Source: a bacterium
Lineage (GTDB): Bacteria > UBA9089 > UBA9088
Length of the DNA stretch: 15,474 nucleotides
Reading direction: 5' to 3'
Assembly: GCA_003498085.1 (NCBI GenBank)
Contig: DNCM01000108.1
Span: 1-15,474, forward strand
The notes under the pieces were generated by a model. The model was not told the DNA's origin. It ran no database searches and saw only the letters and a program-made list of their open reading frames with translations. The translations under genes and the position numbers were made by a program. Each line of letters starts with the position of its first letter. Position 1 is the first letter of the stretch. Below, piece after piece: positions 1 to 7,675 of this stretch.

Positions 1-85
1 AGGGGAGGTATCGGTCGGATCATTCTTCAGTATCAATATTTGTAATACTTACATTAGATTTGACGAAAGTTGGGGAAGTTGTGTT
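1..85. other. Window edge, no feature recognised
   Basis: I see no credible coding frame, RNA gene or strong hairpin with a T-run here. It lies downstream of the minus-strand operon. No convincing terminator for the operon was found between pdxJ and the window edge. Confidence 0.5.
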
Positions 86-274
86 CTAAGACCTATTAGT
101 TTGATTATTTCTAACTGTAAAGATGTAGGATTCTCTGCCCTTAGGTTTAATTCCTTTAAGTATAATATGAATCTCCTTTCCAAAAACCTTAAAATAATGC
201 CTACCTTGTTTCTTTGATCTTTTACTCTCCTTTGATAGGTATTCTAACTCATAGAACTCTTTGTTCTTTATCAT
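86..274 (-). CDS. Small hypothetical ORF, 62 aa, doubtful
   Basis: This is a 62-codon frame with an ATG at 274 and only a weak purine-rich stretch (GAGAG) upstream. The product is very basic (runs such as KESKRSKKQGR) with no signal peptide, membrane segment or motif I recognise. It lies just downstream of a start-less transposase-like fragment in a different frame. The frame stays open upstream of the ATG for about 13 codons to a TGA, so it could be a frameshifted continuation of the same decayed gene rather than an independent gene. No function is proposed. Confidence 0.3.
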   Translation of the reverse strand: MIKNKEFYELEYLSKESKRSKKQGRHYFKVFGKEIHIILKGIKPKGRESYIFTVRNNQTNRS

Positions 275-300
275 AGAAATCTCTCTTTTTTGGCTATCGG

Positions 301-489
301 TTAAAGAGCTTGTTCAGATTCTTTTGGTACTCTACAAGCACCTTTCAATATCCTTGCAAAATTAAGTTTTTTGGATTTTATCTTAAGCAGATGACCAATA
401 ATGTTCTTATCTACCCATTCCTTTACACCACAAAGGGACTTTGGTGCTGTATTTATGATAAGTGCTTTTACTACTTGCCCATGAGCAAT
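301..489 (-). pseudogene. Transposase N-terminal remnant (DUF4277/IS1634-like), no start codon
   Basis: A 62-codon open frame runs from just after a TAA (492-490) to a TAA at 303-301 and has no ATG/GTG/TTG near its beginning. The first residues read IAHGQVVKALIIN, which resembles the HGQ-x-VKALxLN segment of the DUF4277 domain at the N-terminus of IS1634-type transposases. The next 45 residues fit only loosely, and the rest of a roughly 500-residue transposase is missing. The frame overlaps the last codons of pdxJ by 19 bp. No terminal inverted repeats or target duplication are visible. The assignment is from memory of the motif and is tentative. Confidence 0.35.
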
Positions 490-1205
490 TTAATATTTAT
501 CAGCTCAATCATAGACCTAACCGCTTCCTTCATTCCAACAAGAACAGCCCTTGAGACAATTGAATGTCCAATATTAAGTTCTTCGATTTCTTTAATTGAT
601 ACAATCCTTTGAACATTATGATAATTCAGACCATGTCCTGCATAGACAGAAAGCCCAAGTTTTTTTCCTAAACTAGCGGCCATTCTTATCTTGTCAAATT
701 CAAGTTCTCTTTCCTCTTCATTCCTTGCATCCGCATACCTTCCTGTATGGATCTCAATTGCATCCGCCTTACACCTATCCGCAGCCTTTATCTGGTCAAT
801 ATCTGGATCAACAAATAGGCTTACGCTAATCCTATCATTCTGAAGAAGGCCAATTAAGGGCTTGAGATATTCAATTCCAGAAACAACATCAAGACCGCCC
901 TCTGTTGTAAGCTCTTGTCTTTTTTCTGGAACAAGGGTTGCTTGATCTGGTTTAAGGGTTCTTGCGAATTTCACCATCTCATCTGTCGGTGCCATCTCAA
1001 GATTAAGCTTCCCAGAAACAATCTGTCTTAAGATTATGCAATCCCTCTCCTGGATATGCCTTCTATCTTCCCTTAAATGGACGACTATGCCATCGGCACC
1101 TGCTAATTCTGCAATGATTGCGGCAGAAACTGGATCCGGCTCACTACCTCCCCTTGCCTGCCTGATTGTTGCAACATGGTCAACATTTACACCAAGCCTT
1201 GGCAT
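471..1205 (-). CDS. pdxJ: Pyridoxine 5'-phosphate synthase PdxJ
   Basis: PdxJ condenses 1-deoxy-D-xylulose 5-phosphate with 3-amino-2-oxopropyl phosphate (made by PdxA) to give pyridoxine 5'-phosphate, the ring-closing step of DXP-dependent vitamin B6 synthesis in the cytosol. The 244-aa product has the usual length (E. coli about 243) and is collinear with the family. It starts with LGVNVDHVATIRQARG, then has HLREDRRHI (residues 43-51), NLEMAPT with Glu70, VPEKRQELTTEGG (92-104), EIHTGRYADA (151-160), AGHGLNYHNV (189-198, catalytic-type His191) and ELNIGHSIVSRA (209-220). The ATG at 1205 has a strong GGAGG site six bases upstream, lying inside the end of ybeY, so the 26-bp overlap is real. 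It is the last gene of the operon. Its PLP end product is the cofactor of IlvE in the same cluster. Confidence 0.97.
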   Translation of the reverse strand: MPRLGVNVDHVATIRQARGGSEPDPVSAAIIAELAGADGIVVHLREDRRHIQERDCIILRQIVSGKLNLEMAPTDEMVKFARTLKPDQATLVPEKRQELTTEGGLDVVSGIEYLKPLIGLLQNDRISVSLFVDPDIDQIKAADRCKADAIEIHTGRYADARNEEERELEFDKIRMAASLGKKLGLSVYAGHGLNYHNVQRIVSIKEIEELNIGHSIVSRAVLVGMKEAVRSMIELINIKLLMGK

Positions 1206-1578
1206 ATTCCACCTCCTTTTTTTTCATTTCATCCGAGTGGTCATAACCTAAAATATGAAGAATACCATGGACAAGAAGGATTATGAGCTCATCCAAAAAG
1301 CTATGACCATATTCTTTTGCTTGAGCAAGGGCAGTATCTGTTGAGATAATAACCTCGCCGCCACCTTTCAGAGGAAATGCCAAAACATCTGTTGGATAAT
1401 CCCTTTTAAGGAACTTTTTATTTAGCTCCCTCATTTCACAATCATCTACAAAAACGATATCTATTTCCCCTATCCTTTCTTCATTACCAAGGATATCTTT
1501 TGTTATCTTTTTAATCAAGACAACCGGGATTCTTTTCTTCTGCCTGTTTACAACTTCAACCGATAACCTTTGTTTCAT
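1180..1578 (-). CDS. ybeY: Endoribonuclease YbeY
   Basis: YbeY is a zinc-dependent endoribonuclease involved in 16S rRNA 3'-end maturation and 70S quality control. The 132-aa product carries the metal site H-G-x-L-H-x-x-G-Y-D-H as HGILHILGYDH (His104, His108, His114). It also has the conserved LKRDYPTDVLAFP block (57-69, basic residue at 59) and the GEVIIST strand (74-80). It is at the short end of the family range because it stops soon after the zinc motif. The ATG at 1578 overlaps the 3' end of the upstream HD-hydrolase gene by 23 bp. Its AAGG abuts the ATG, so initiation probably depends on translational coupling. A PgpH-type gene next to ybeY is a conserved pairing in Firmicutes and some other bacteria. 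Confidence 0.96.
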   Translation of the reverse strand: MKQRLSVEVVNRQKKRIPVVLIKKITKDILGNEERIGEIDIVFVDDCEMRELNKKFLKRDYPTDVLAFPLKGGGEVIISTDTALAQAKEYGHSFLDELIILLVHGILHILGYDHSDEMKKKEVEYAKAWCKC

Positions 1579-3544
1579 CCTTCACATGAAACAAGGCAGA
1601 AAGAACATTGATGAAGCCCTCTTTTATCTTCCTTAGGTCATCAATCTTAAGCCCTGATTCATCGAGCTCACCAGATATAAGTTTTTCTTTAATTACATCA
1701 TCAACAATACTTTCTATTTCATAAGTGGATGGTCTCTCAAGAGACCATGTTTTCTCTTCAACACAATCTGCAAGCATAACAATAGCAGATTCCCTACTTC
1801 TTGGTTTTGGCCCAGGATATCTTTCTTCGCTATCCCCAATCTTTACACATCCATGATGCTCCTGAATTATATCTATTAACTTATCTGGAAGATGCTTCAT
1901 CTTTGCAATTGTTATCCCCCTTTCAATGTGGGATCTAAAGATAGAAGGAACTGGATATTGCTTTTTTTCCTTCTGGTTTTCTATAAAATATTCTGGATTT
2001 ACCATCTTCCCAATATCATGGTAATAGCTTGCTGTCCTTACAAGGATAGGGTTTGCACCAATCAAAGATGCTCCATCCTCTGCCAATGTTCCAACAATGA
2101 GTGAATGGTGGTATGTACCTGGTGCCTCTAAAAATAGGTCTCTTAAGAGGGGAATATTAAGGTCAGAAAGCTCGTATAGCTTAAAGTCTGTTGTAATAAA
2201 ATTCTCAAAAATAAAAAGTCCACCCAATAAAAACCAATAGACAATTAAAGCATTTAGGGTGCCATAAAGTAGAATATCGGTCTTTTCTTGGGTTATTTGA
2301 GAAAGAGAAAATAGAACCAAAATATTAATGATGCCTATACCAATACAGGTTTTGAGCAAATCCTGCTTCTTCCTCACAAAAGAAAGAAGATAAACCCCAA
2401 AAACTGAAGGTAATAAGAAAAACAAAATTGGTCCAGGTTCCCATCCAAATGTCCCTCCTATAAGAATACTCATGATAAATGCAGTGAATATGGAAAGTTC
2501 TTCAGAGAAAAGGATTGCTATCAACAAAATTCCTCCTTGAAATGGAATAAGTGCCCAAAAATTGGGAAACCATACCATAACATACTTTACAATTCCTACT
2601 ATGATAAGGAGAATAATGCAGAAAAACAAAGGGTCTTTTTCTTTGAATAGAACCCTTTGATATTTGAAAATCCATATAAAAATAGAGACTATACAAAGAA
2701 GGAAAATAACAAAGAACGAAGGGAGTGTTCTCTTATTTATTCCTTTTTGTAGTTGTAATATTGCCCTAAACTTTGCCTCTGCAATCTCGTCTATCATCTC
2801 TCCCTCGGAAACAATCAAATCACCCTTCTTTACAAAAATATAAGAGGGCTCTACCTTCTTTGCCCTCCTCCTTCTTTTTTCTGTCTCTTTTTTATCAAAA
2901 TAAAGATTTGGCTTAAGAAAACCTGTTGCTATATTCCAGGATGTATCATCAACGCCGTGCGGTTTAAATTTTTGAATCTGGGCAAATGGAAAGACATTAG
3001 CCATGGATGTAATCGTTCCATCTTTCTTTTTCTTTTTGATGATTTCAATCTGTTTTTCTTTTTCCCATCTTTCCGAGACATTCAAAATGCCCCTCTCAAG
3101 ACAAATATTCATTACATTTTTTACCGCCTCTTCTTGTTTAATAAACTGGATGTCGTCCATATCCACTATCTTTCTTATGTCTTCAATTGCAACTTCTTTT
3201 GGAAGATACTTTTTTATTTTTTCAACCTTTTCTCTTTGGGAAAGATTCTCTTTTCTTCTTATCCTATCGATCTTTGAAAAACTATCTGCTGATTCTTCAA
3301 GCAATTTAAGGGAAATTTTTACATCAAGTAAATAAACAGGTAAAACCCCTGCCTCTCCTTCTTTTATCCTTTCCCTTACTACTTTCTCATTAGGAATTGA
3401 AAAATCAAATGGTGCATAATATGATATTGAGCTTATCTTTCCTTTCCTTTGATGCTTCGGGATACTCAAAGATGGAGCAAGGAGAAAAAACAAAGATAGA
3501 ATAAATAGGAAAAAAAGTATACCGTAAAAGATTTTTGTTTTCAT
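1556..3544 (-). CDS. 7TM-HD domain phosphohydrolase, PgpH family (probable c-di-AMP phosphodiesterase)
   Basis: The 662-aa membrane protein has the PgpH architecture: an N-terminal membrane anchor (about 5-24), an extracytoplasmic 7TM-HDED region (about 30-270), a multi-pass membrane block (about 274-447) and a cytoplasmic HD domain (about 470-650). Candidate metal ligands are all present: His480 in GTYHHSL, His509-Asp510 in ASYYHDIGKM, His539, His563-His564 in QEHHG and Asp593 in MLADCVE. The family block YPGPKPRSRE (576-585) is intact. In Listeria and relatives PgpH hydrolyses c-di-AMP, so that activity is inferred here. No diadenylate cyclase gene lies in the window to support it. The ATG directly follows the ilvE stop (TAG then ATG, zero spacing) and has no clear ribosome binding site, suggesting coupled translation. 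It overlaps ybeY by 23 bp. Confidence 0.92.
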   Translation of the reverse strand: MKTKIFYGILFFLFILSLFFLLAPSLSIPKHQRKGKISSISYYAPFDFSIPNEKVVRERIKEGEAGVLPVYLLDVKISLKLLEESADSFSKIDRIRRKENLSQREKVEKIKKYLPKEVAIEDIRKIVDMDDIQFIKQEEAVKNVMNICLERGILNVSERWEKEKQIEIIKKKKKDGTITSMANVFPFAQIQKFKPHGVDDTSWNIATGFLKPNLYFDKKETEKRRRRAKKVEPSYIFVKKGDLIVSEGEMIDEIAEAKFRAILQLQKGINKRTLPSFFVIFLLCIVSIFIWIFKYQRVLFKEKDPLFFCIILLIIVGIVKYVMVWFPNFWALIPFQGGILLIAILFSEELSIFTAFIMSILIGGTFGWEPGPILFFLLPSVFGVYLLSFVRKKQDLLKTCIGIGIINILVLFSLSQITQEKTDILLYGTLNALIVYWFLLGGLFIFENFITTDFKLYELSDLNIPLLRDLFLEAPGTYHHSLIVGTLAEDGASLIGANPILVRTASYYHDIGKMVNPEYFIENQKEKKQYPVPSIFRSHIERGITIAKMKHLPDKLIDIIQEHHGCVKIGDSEERYPGPKPRSRESAIVMLADCVEEKTWSLERPSTYEIESIVDDVIKEKLISGELDESGLKIDDLRKIKEGFINVLSALFHVKDETKVIG

Positions 3545-4459
3545 CTATACTAATGTTAGCCACTTATCATATTTAGGAAGTTTTCCCGAAACTATATCGA
3601 AAAATATTGTCTGGATTTTTTCTGTAATTGGCCCCCTTTTTCCATTTCCAATTATCCTGCCATCTATCTCCCTTATTGGTGTAATCTCTGCCGCTGTTCC
3701 TGTGAAGAAAAGTTCATCTGCACATAATAGCTCCTCCCTAAGTATATCTCTTCTTTCAAAGGATATTTCCAAATCTTTTCCAATTTCAATGACAGATTGA
3801 GCAGTTATTCCACAAAGTGCACTTGAGCTTGTTGGTGGAGTAAATAATTTGCCATTTTTTACCATAAAGATGTTCTCTCCAGGACCCTCTGCAACAAGTC
3901 CTTGAATATTTAATTGTATTGCTTCATTATACCCACAATCCAATGCCTCTATCTTTGCTAAGACAGAATTTGCGTAGTTTGCAGAACACTTTATCGTTGG
4001 TGGAAGGATTCTTGAATCAGGTCTTACCCATGATGAAATCTTACATCTTATTCCATTTTTTATCCCCTCTTCACCCAGATATGTTCCCCAAGGCCAGACA
4101 GCTATTGTAAATTTGACAGGGTTATTCAATGGAAAAAGACCCATTTCTTTAAATGAAACATAGGCAATAGGCCTTATATAGCAAGCATCTAACTTGTTCA
4201 TCCGTATAAGCTCACAAATTGCATTGCAAATTTCCTCTTTTGAATAAGAAATCTTCATACAAAAAACACGCATACCACCAAAAAGCCTATCTATGTGTTC
4301 AGAAAGTCTAAAAACAGCAGGCCCTTTTTCTGTTTTATAACACCTTATCCCTTCAAAAATAGCTGTTCCATAATGCAAGGCATGGGTTAGGATATGGATA
4401 TTCGCGTTGTCCCAATCGACAAACTCACCATCCATCCAAATCTTATCAGTCTTCTCCAT
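3545..4459 (-). CDS. ilvE: Branched-chain amino acid aminotransferase (class IV, PLP)
   Basis: IlvE transfers the amino group between glutamate and the 2-oxo acids of leucine, isoleucine and valine, in the cytosol with PLP. The product is 304 aa and shows the fold-type IV landmarks: IWMDGEFVDW near the N-terminus, HALHYGTAIFEGIR, the PLP lysine in PPTIKCSANY (Lys157 from this start), EGPGENIF, a phosphate-binding SSALCGIT segment, and TGTAAEITPI near the C-terminus. A six-codon longer reading begins at a TTG at 4477. I prefer the ATG at 4459 because AAAGGAGGT lies five bases upstream and falls inside that longer reading. With this start it overlaps tyrA by 14 bp. D-amino-acid aminotransferase or ADC lyase are alternative class IV members, but motif order and length favour IlvE. 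Confidence 0.94.
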   Translation of the reverse strand: MEKTDKIWMDGEFVDWDNANIHILTHALHYGTAIFEGIRCYKTEKGPAVFRLSEHIDRLFGGMRVFCMKISYSKEEICNAICELIRMNKLDACYIRPIAYVSFKEMGLFPLNNPVKFTIAVWPWGTYLGEEGIKNGIRCKISSWVRPDSRILPPTIKCSANYANSVLAKIEALDCGYNEAIQLNIQGLVAEGPGENIFMVKNGKLFTPPTSSSALCGITAQSVIEIGKDLEISFERRDILREELLCADELFFTGTAAEITPIREIDGRIIGNGKRGPITEKIQTIFFDIVSGKLPKYDKWLTLV

Positions 4460-5312
4460 AAAATACCTCCTTTGCAAGCCTATTTATCTCATCTAAATGA
4501 TTCATAAGTGCTTTTTCGTCATTCATTATGTCTTTCCATTTTACAATATTTTTTTCCATTTTCTCAAGTCCAATTATTATATTTTCTCTATTTGTTATAA
4601 AAATATCCCTCCAAAGAAGTGGATCAGACAAAGCAAGTCTTGCCATGCTATGAAATCCAGATGAAATAAGGCAATTTTTACCAACAAGTTCAACTAAAAT
4701 ATTCGAGACAATATGAGGGATGTGGCTTGATAAAGAAACGAGCCTATCATGTTCATCCGGACTTATCTCTATTATTTTTGCATCAAGTTTTTCCCATAGG
4801 TTCTTTATTGTATTTTTAGAAGGAATGTCGGTTTTTTCTATCGGTGTTATCACAACGACTGCATCCTTAAAAAGACCGTCTTTTGCAAATTCTGGTCCTT
4901 TTTTGTGCGAACCTGCCATTGGATGACAACCAATAAACTTTGGAATTGCCAAAGAAAGTTCATCAACTATGATCTTTTTTGTTGAGCCTACATCAGCTAC
5001 AATAGCATTTTCTACATATCTTGCAAGGTTCTTTCCTACTTCTACAATAGATAAAACTGGTACTGCAAGAAATATGATATCATTATTAGCAATTTCTTCT
5101 AAACTGTCTGTAGTCTGATCAACTGCACCAATTTCTTTCGCTTTTTGCAGAGTTTCTTTGTTCCTTCCAAAACCTGTAATTTTACCACAAAGGTTTCTTT
5201 TTTTAAGCGAAAGACCAAGTGATGCTCCAATAAGTCCGATACCAATTATTCCAATTCTATCTTCCACAGCAAAACTTATATTTCTTTTTACTTCCACAGG
5301 AACAGGGTTCAT
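4446..5312 (-). CDS. tyrA: Prephenate dehydrogenase TyrA (NAD-binding)
   Basis: TyrA oxidatively decarboxylates prephenate (or arogenate) on the route to tyrosine. Visible features are the Rossmann motif RIGIIGIGLIGASLG, a VADVGSTK block, HPMAGSHKKGPEF (substrate-pocket His), HDRLVSLSSHIPHIV and the C-terminal SMARLALSDPLLWRDIFITN segment with its conserved Arg. The start is uncertain. The ATG at 5312 has AGGA four bases upstream and gives about 288 aa but overlaps the SEC-C gene by 56 bp. A GTG at 5267 gives a 273-aa protein starting MEDRIGIIGIG, which matches the normal family N-terminus, with only 11 bp overlap but no clear ribosome site. A TTG at 5342 is least likely. There is no ACT or chorismate mutase domain. 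Prephenate versus arogenate specificity cannot be decided. Confidence 0.93.
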   Translation of the reverse strand: MNPVPVEVKRNISFAVEDRIGIIGIGLIGASLGLSLKKRNLCGKITGFGRNKETLQKAKEIGAVDQTTDSLEEIANNDIIFLAVPVLSIVEVGKNLARYVENAIVADVGSTKKIIVDELSLAIPKFIGCHPMAGSHKKGPEFAKDGLFKDAVVVITPIEKTDIPSKNTIKNLWEKLDAKIIEISPDEHDRLVSLSSHIPHIVSNILVELVGKNCLISSGFHSMARLALSDPLLWRDIFITNRENIIIGLEKMEKNIVKWKDIMNDEKALMNHLDEINRLAKEVFYGED

Positions 5313-5724
5313 TTCTTCCTGTCTTTGGGCTTGTCCGAACAACAGGTTCTTGAGGGATAAATTTTAAATCTTGCTCTCTAAATACTTCCTCTATCTGATT
5401 CCTCTCCACAACTCCCTTTTCTTCTAGGAATATAAAAAATGCCCTAATCAAATTCAAGATATCCTTTCCAGTCTTTCGGTTTATAGGGATCCTTCTTGAA
5501 ATCTTAAAAGCTAGATTAGCTAGCTCAATTTTACTCAATTCCTTGGTTGGATTTTTCTTATAATAGTCAAATAAAGTTTTTAGGATAAATCCTGCATTTT
5601 CAGATACCTTTGGGTTTAAAATAGGTTGTTTTTTGCTTAAAAATTCATCTATATAAGGTTCGAAATCAATCTCTTCGGAAGGATAATATTCTTTTTTTCT
5701 TTTAATAAAACTAAAAAATCCCAT
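5257..5724 (-). CDS. SEC-C motif protein, 155 aa, function unknown
   Basis: The C-terminus is a SEC-C zinc motif of the kind found at the end of SecA: GRNEPCSCGS followed by KFCCGR, with Cys141, Cys143, Cys152 and Cys153 as the predicted zinc ligands. The preceding about 135 residues are not SecA. They form a charged, largely helical domain (about 35-115, with NRKTGKDILNLIRAFFIFLEEKG) that I do not recognise. There is no signal peptide. The ATG at 5724 immediately follows the TAA of the TPR gene. SEC-C motifs elsewhere bind zinc and contribute to protein-protein contacts such as SecA-SecB. A link to export would fit lepB in the same operon but is inference only. The 3' end overlaps the start region of tyrA. 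Confidence 0.8.
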   Translation of the reverse strand: MGFFSFIKRKKEYYPSEEIDFEPYIDEFLSKKQPILNPKVSENAGFILKTLFDYYKKNPTKELSKIELANLAFKISRRIPINRKTGKDILNLIRAFFIFLEEKGVVERNQIEEVFREQDLKFIPQEPVVRTSPKTGRNEPCSCGSKKKYKFCCGR

Positions 5725-6477
5725 TTAACTTAATCTTTTCATGGCAGCCTTTGCCTTTTTATTTCTTTTATCCTTTTTTAATACAGATATATATTCTTTC
5801 TTTGCAAGGAGAAAAAGCCCTTTCCTTTCATAAATCTCACCAAACAGAAGATGAATCATTATATATAGATTTTTATCTATTGGCTCCTCTATTTTTTTCA
5901 AAATTGATAAAGCCTTATCAAGCTCTCCTTTTTCTTTATAAGAGAATGCAATATTTGAAATAATAAAAGGATTATTTGGATTTATAGAAAGTGCGTTATT
6001 GTAAGCATCAATTGCCTCATTTAAATAACCCCTTATAAGCCAAGTGTGTCCAAGCAATATAAACAATTCCTCGCTATTTAGCCCTTTTTTAATACAAGAT
6101 AAAAAGCTCTTTTGGGCTTTATCATAGAGATCATTTTTATCTTCTGTATATTTTGCCATTTCAAAATATGCCTTTCCAAGCAAAAATAGTGTTCTTGTGC
6201 TTTCCTCTAATTCTTGTGCATTCTCACACAAAGCTATTGTACCTTCAAGGAATGGTATACTTTCTTCACTATCAATATGGATTGCCTTTTTGTAATAAGT
6301 ATCTGCAAGAGAAAGAATCGCATTCACATCTCTTGGGTCTCCCTTTAATTTTTTTTCGTATTCTTCTTGTTTGCTTATAGCTTTTGTTCCAACTATCCTA
6401 TTGATGATAAATATAGCAAGAATTAGGGCAAAAAATACTTTTATTCCATGGGAGACGAAGTTTTTTCTTCTTGCCAT
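5725..6477 (-). CDS. Membrane-anchored TPR repeat protein
   Basis: The 250-aa product begins with a basic N-terminus and one hydrophobic segment (about 12-29), consistent with a signal anchor that places the rest outside the cytoplasm. The remainder is helical, with about four tetratricopeptide units: about 93-130 (LFLLGKAYFEMAKY), 136-169 (LFILLGHTWLIRGYLNEAIDAYNNALSI is split around residue 150), 170-200 (ISNIAFSYKEKGELDKAL) and 206-240 (LFGEIYERKGLFLLAKKEY). TPRs are scaffolds for partner proteins, and no enzymatic domain is seen. The start at 6477 is supported by AGGAG four bases upstream, inside the 3' end of grpE, so the 37-bp overlap is genuine. The partner and specific role are unknown. 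Confidence 0.82.
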   Translation of the reverse strand: MARRKNFVSHGIKVFFALILAIFIINRIVGTKAISKQEEYEKKLKGDPRDVNAILSLADTYYKKAIHIDSEESIPFLEGTIALCENAQELEESTRTLFLLGKAYFEMAKYTEDKNDLYDKAQKSFLSCIKKGLNSEELFILLGHTWLIRGYLNEAIDAYNNALSINPNNPFIISNIAFSYKEKGELDKALSILKKIEEPIDKNLYIMIHLLFGEIYERKGLFLLAKKEYISVLKKDKRNKKAKAAMKRLS

Positions 6478-6980
6478 TTTGCTCCTATTATGACCTGGCT
6501 AGGTCTTATACAAATCTCATTATATAACCATCCCGATTGGATCTCATCGATGATTGAATTTTCTTTATGTTCTTTTGATGGAATAGCAGATAGTGCAACA
6601 TGAAATCTTGGATCAAACTCCTCTCCAATTGCTTTTATCCTTTGTGCGCCTATTTTTGCAAGAATGTCTTCAAATTGTTTTTTTATAAAAGAGATACCTT
6701 CTATAAATTTCTCCGTATCACCCGATCTCTGATTCAATGCTCTTTCCAAATTGTCATAAACAGGGAGAAGTTCAAAGATGACATTTGATTGATAAATATT
6801 TTTCAATTCTTTTGATTGCTTTTCCTGTTGTTTTTTGTAATTTTCAAAGTCAGCCTTAATCCTTCTTGCAAGGTTTAAATACTCCTCAATCTGTACATCT
6901 TTTTCTTCAATTTCAGCAATGAGCTCTATCTTTTTTTTACGCTTTATTTTCCTCATTAATTCTTTCTCTATTTCAACCAT
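6441..6980 (-). CDS. grpE: Co-chaperone GrpE (nucleotide exchange factor)
   Basis: GrpE is the nucleotide exchange factor that releases ADP from DnaK. The product (179 aa from this start) has the long N-terminal coiled coil (about 1-65, highly charged, ending RRIKADFENYKK) and the core helix LLPVYDNLERAL. The C-terminal beta domain includes FDPRFHVAL, GWLYNEICIRPSQVIIG and a short tail. A longer reading from a GTG at 7052 would add 24 residues overlapping lepB by 85 bp. I reject it because the ATG at 6980 has GGAGG five bases upstream and leaves only a 13-bp overlap. dnaK, dnaJ and hrcA, frequent neighbours of grpE, are absent from the window. The tail overlaps the start of the TPR gene. Confidence 0.93.
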   Translation of the reverse strand: MVEIEKELMRKIKRKKKIELIAEIEEKDVQIEEYLNLARRIKADFENYKKQQEKQSKELKNIYQSNVIFELLPVYDNLERALNQRSGDTEKFIEGISFIKKQFEDILAKIGAQRIKAIGEEFDPRFHVALSAIPSKEHKENSIIDEIQSGWLYNEICIRPSQVIIGAKWQEEKTSSPME

Positions 6981-7639
6981 CTTATCCTCCAGGGTGGCCA
7001 ATGGATGAACATTGCCTTTCCAACTATAAGATTTTCTGGAACATATCCCCACATTCTACTATCATAGCTAAAATCTCTGTTATCGCCCATCACAAAGTAT
7101 TTTCCTTTTGGAATAACCTTTGGCTCTGGCCAATTGTCCATCTCTGATATTCCATATATTTGTGGATTTACATGGATCTTATAGGATTCATCGATAGGTT
7201 TTTTATTTATAAAAACCTGTCTATTCTTTATCATTATCTCGTCTCCTGGTACTCCAATTATCCTTTTTATGAAATCTTTATGTGGATTTAAATCTATCCT
7301 CCCAAGAGTACCTACCCAGATTACTGGAGAAATCATCCTTATACAAACACCCCTATCTGGATCCTCAGGATTTCTAAAGACAACTATATCTCCCCTCTTT
7401 GGTCTTGCCCATCTGTATAACTGCTTGTCTGTGAATGGTATTGTTATTGCATAACTATATTTTGCAACAAAAAGTTGATCTCCTACTTGCAGTGCTGGAA
7501 TCATAGATCCTGATGGAATCCTATATGGCTGAATAAGGAATGCCCTAATTACAAGAGCAATTGCCAAAGCAATGAGGATCGACTCAACCCATTCTTTTAT
7601 CCTCTGCAAAAAAGGTTTTTTATTTTTCTCTTTTTTCAT
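6968..7639 (-). CDS. lepB: Signal peptidase I
   Basis: LepB removes N-terminal signal peptides from exported proteins at the outer face of the cytoplasmic membrane. The 223-aa product has one N-terminal membrane segment (about 18-36) and the S26 boxes in order: IPSGSMIPAL with nucleophile Ser45, DIVVFRNP (84-91), FIKRIIGVPGD with general-base Lys125 (123-133), and MGDNRDFSYDSR (184-195). Length and single-span topology resemble Gram-positive SipS-type enzymes more than the two-span E. coli enzyme. It is the first gene of the operon. Its ATG lies only 7 bp beyond a plausible -10 box, and no Shine-Dalgarno sequence is visible. It is transcribed away from a giant secreted protein that would be among its substrates. 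Confidence 0.96.
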   Translation of the reverse strand: MKKEKNKKPFLQRIKEWVESILIALAIALVIRAFLIQPYRIPSGSMIPALQVGDQLFVAKYSYAITIPFTDKQLYRWARPKRGDIVVFRNPEDPDRGVCIRMISPVIWVGTLGRIDLNPHKDFIKRIIGVPGDEIMIKNRQVFINKKPIDESYKIHVNPQIYGISEMDNWPEPKVIPKGKYFVMGDNRDFSYDSRMWGYVPENLIVGKAMFIHWPPWRIRWLK

Positions 7640-7646
7640 AGTTTTT

Positions 7647-7675
7647 ATCTTAATATCTTAAGAAAGTTTTGTCAA
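7647..7675 (-). promoter_or_regulatory. Predicted sigma70-type promoter of the lepB-pdxJ operon
   Basis: On the minus strand a perfect -35 TTGACA (7675-7670) is followed after 17 bp by TAAGAT (7652-7647), a 4-of-6 match to TATAAT. Only 7 bp separate the -10 from the lepB ATG, so transcription would start at or next to the start codon. That agrees with the absence of a Shine-Dalgarno site. Confidence 0.5.

Noticed and set aside
425..445. Short inverted repeat (CAAAG/CTTTG) downstream of pdxJ as a terminator
   Set aside because: The stem is only about 5 bp with a 3-base loop and no following T-run on the minus strand.
310..612. Plus-strand 100-codon frame at the pdxJ 3' end
   Set aside because: It lies opposite the conserved pdxJ C-terminus and resembles no protein.
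2957..3335. Plus-strand frames opposite the PgpH-family gene
   Set aside because: Low-complexity F/S/L-rich antisense translations of lysine- and glutamate-rich coding DNA, with no ribosome site.
4460..4477. Six-residue extension of IlvE from a TTG at 4477
   Set aside because: These bases contain the Shine-Dalgarno site of the ATG at 4459.
6981..7052. 24-residue N-terminal extension of GrpE from a GTG at 7052
   Set aside because: The internal ATG at 6980 has a GGAGG at ideal spacing, and the extension is an out-of-frame reading of lepB.
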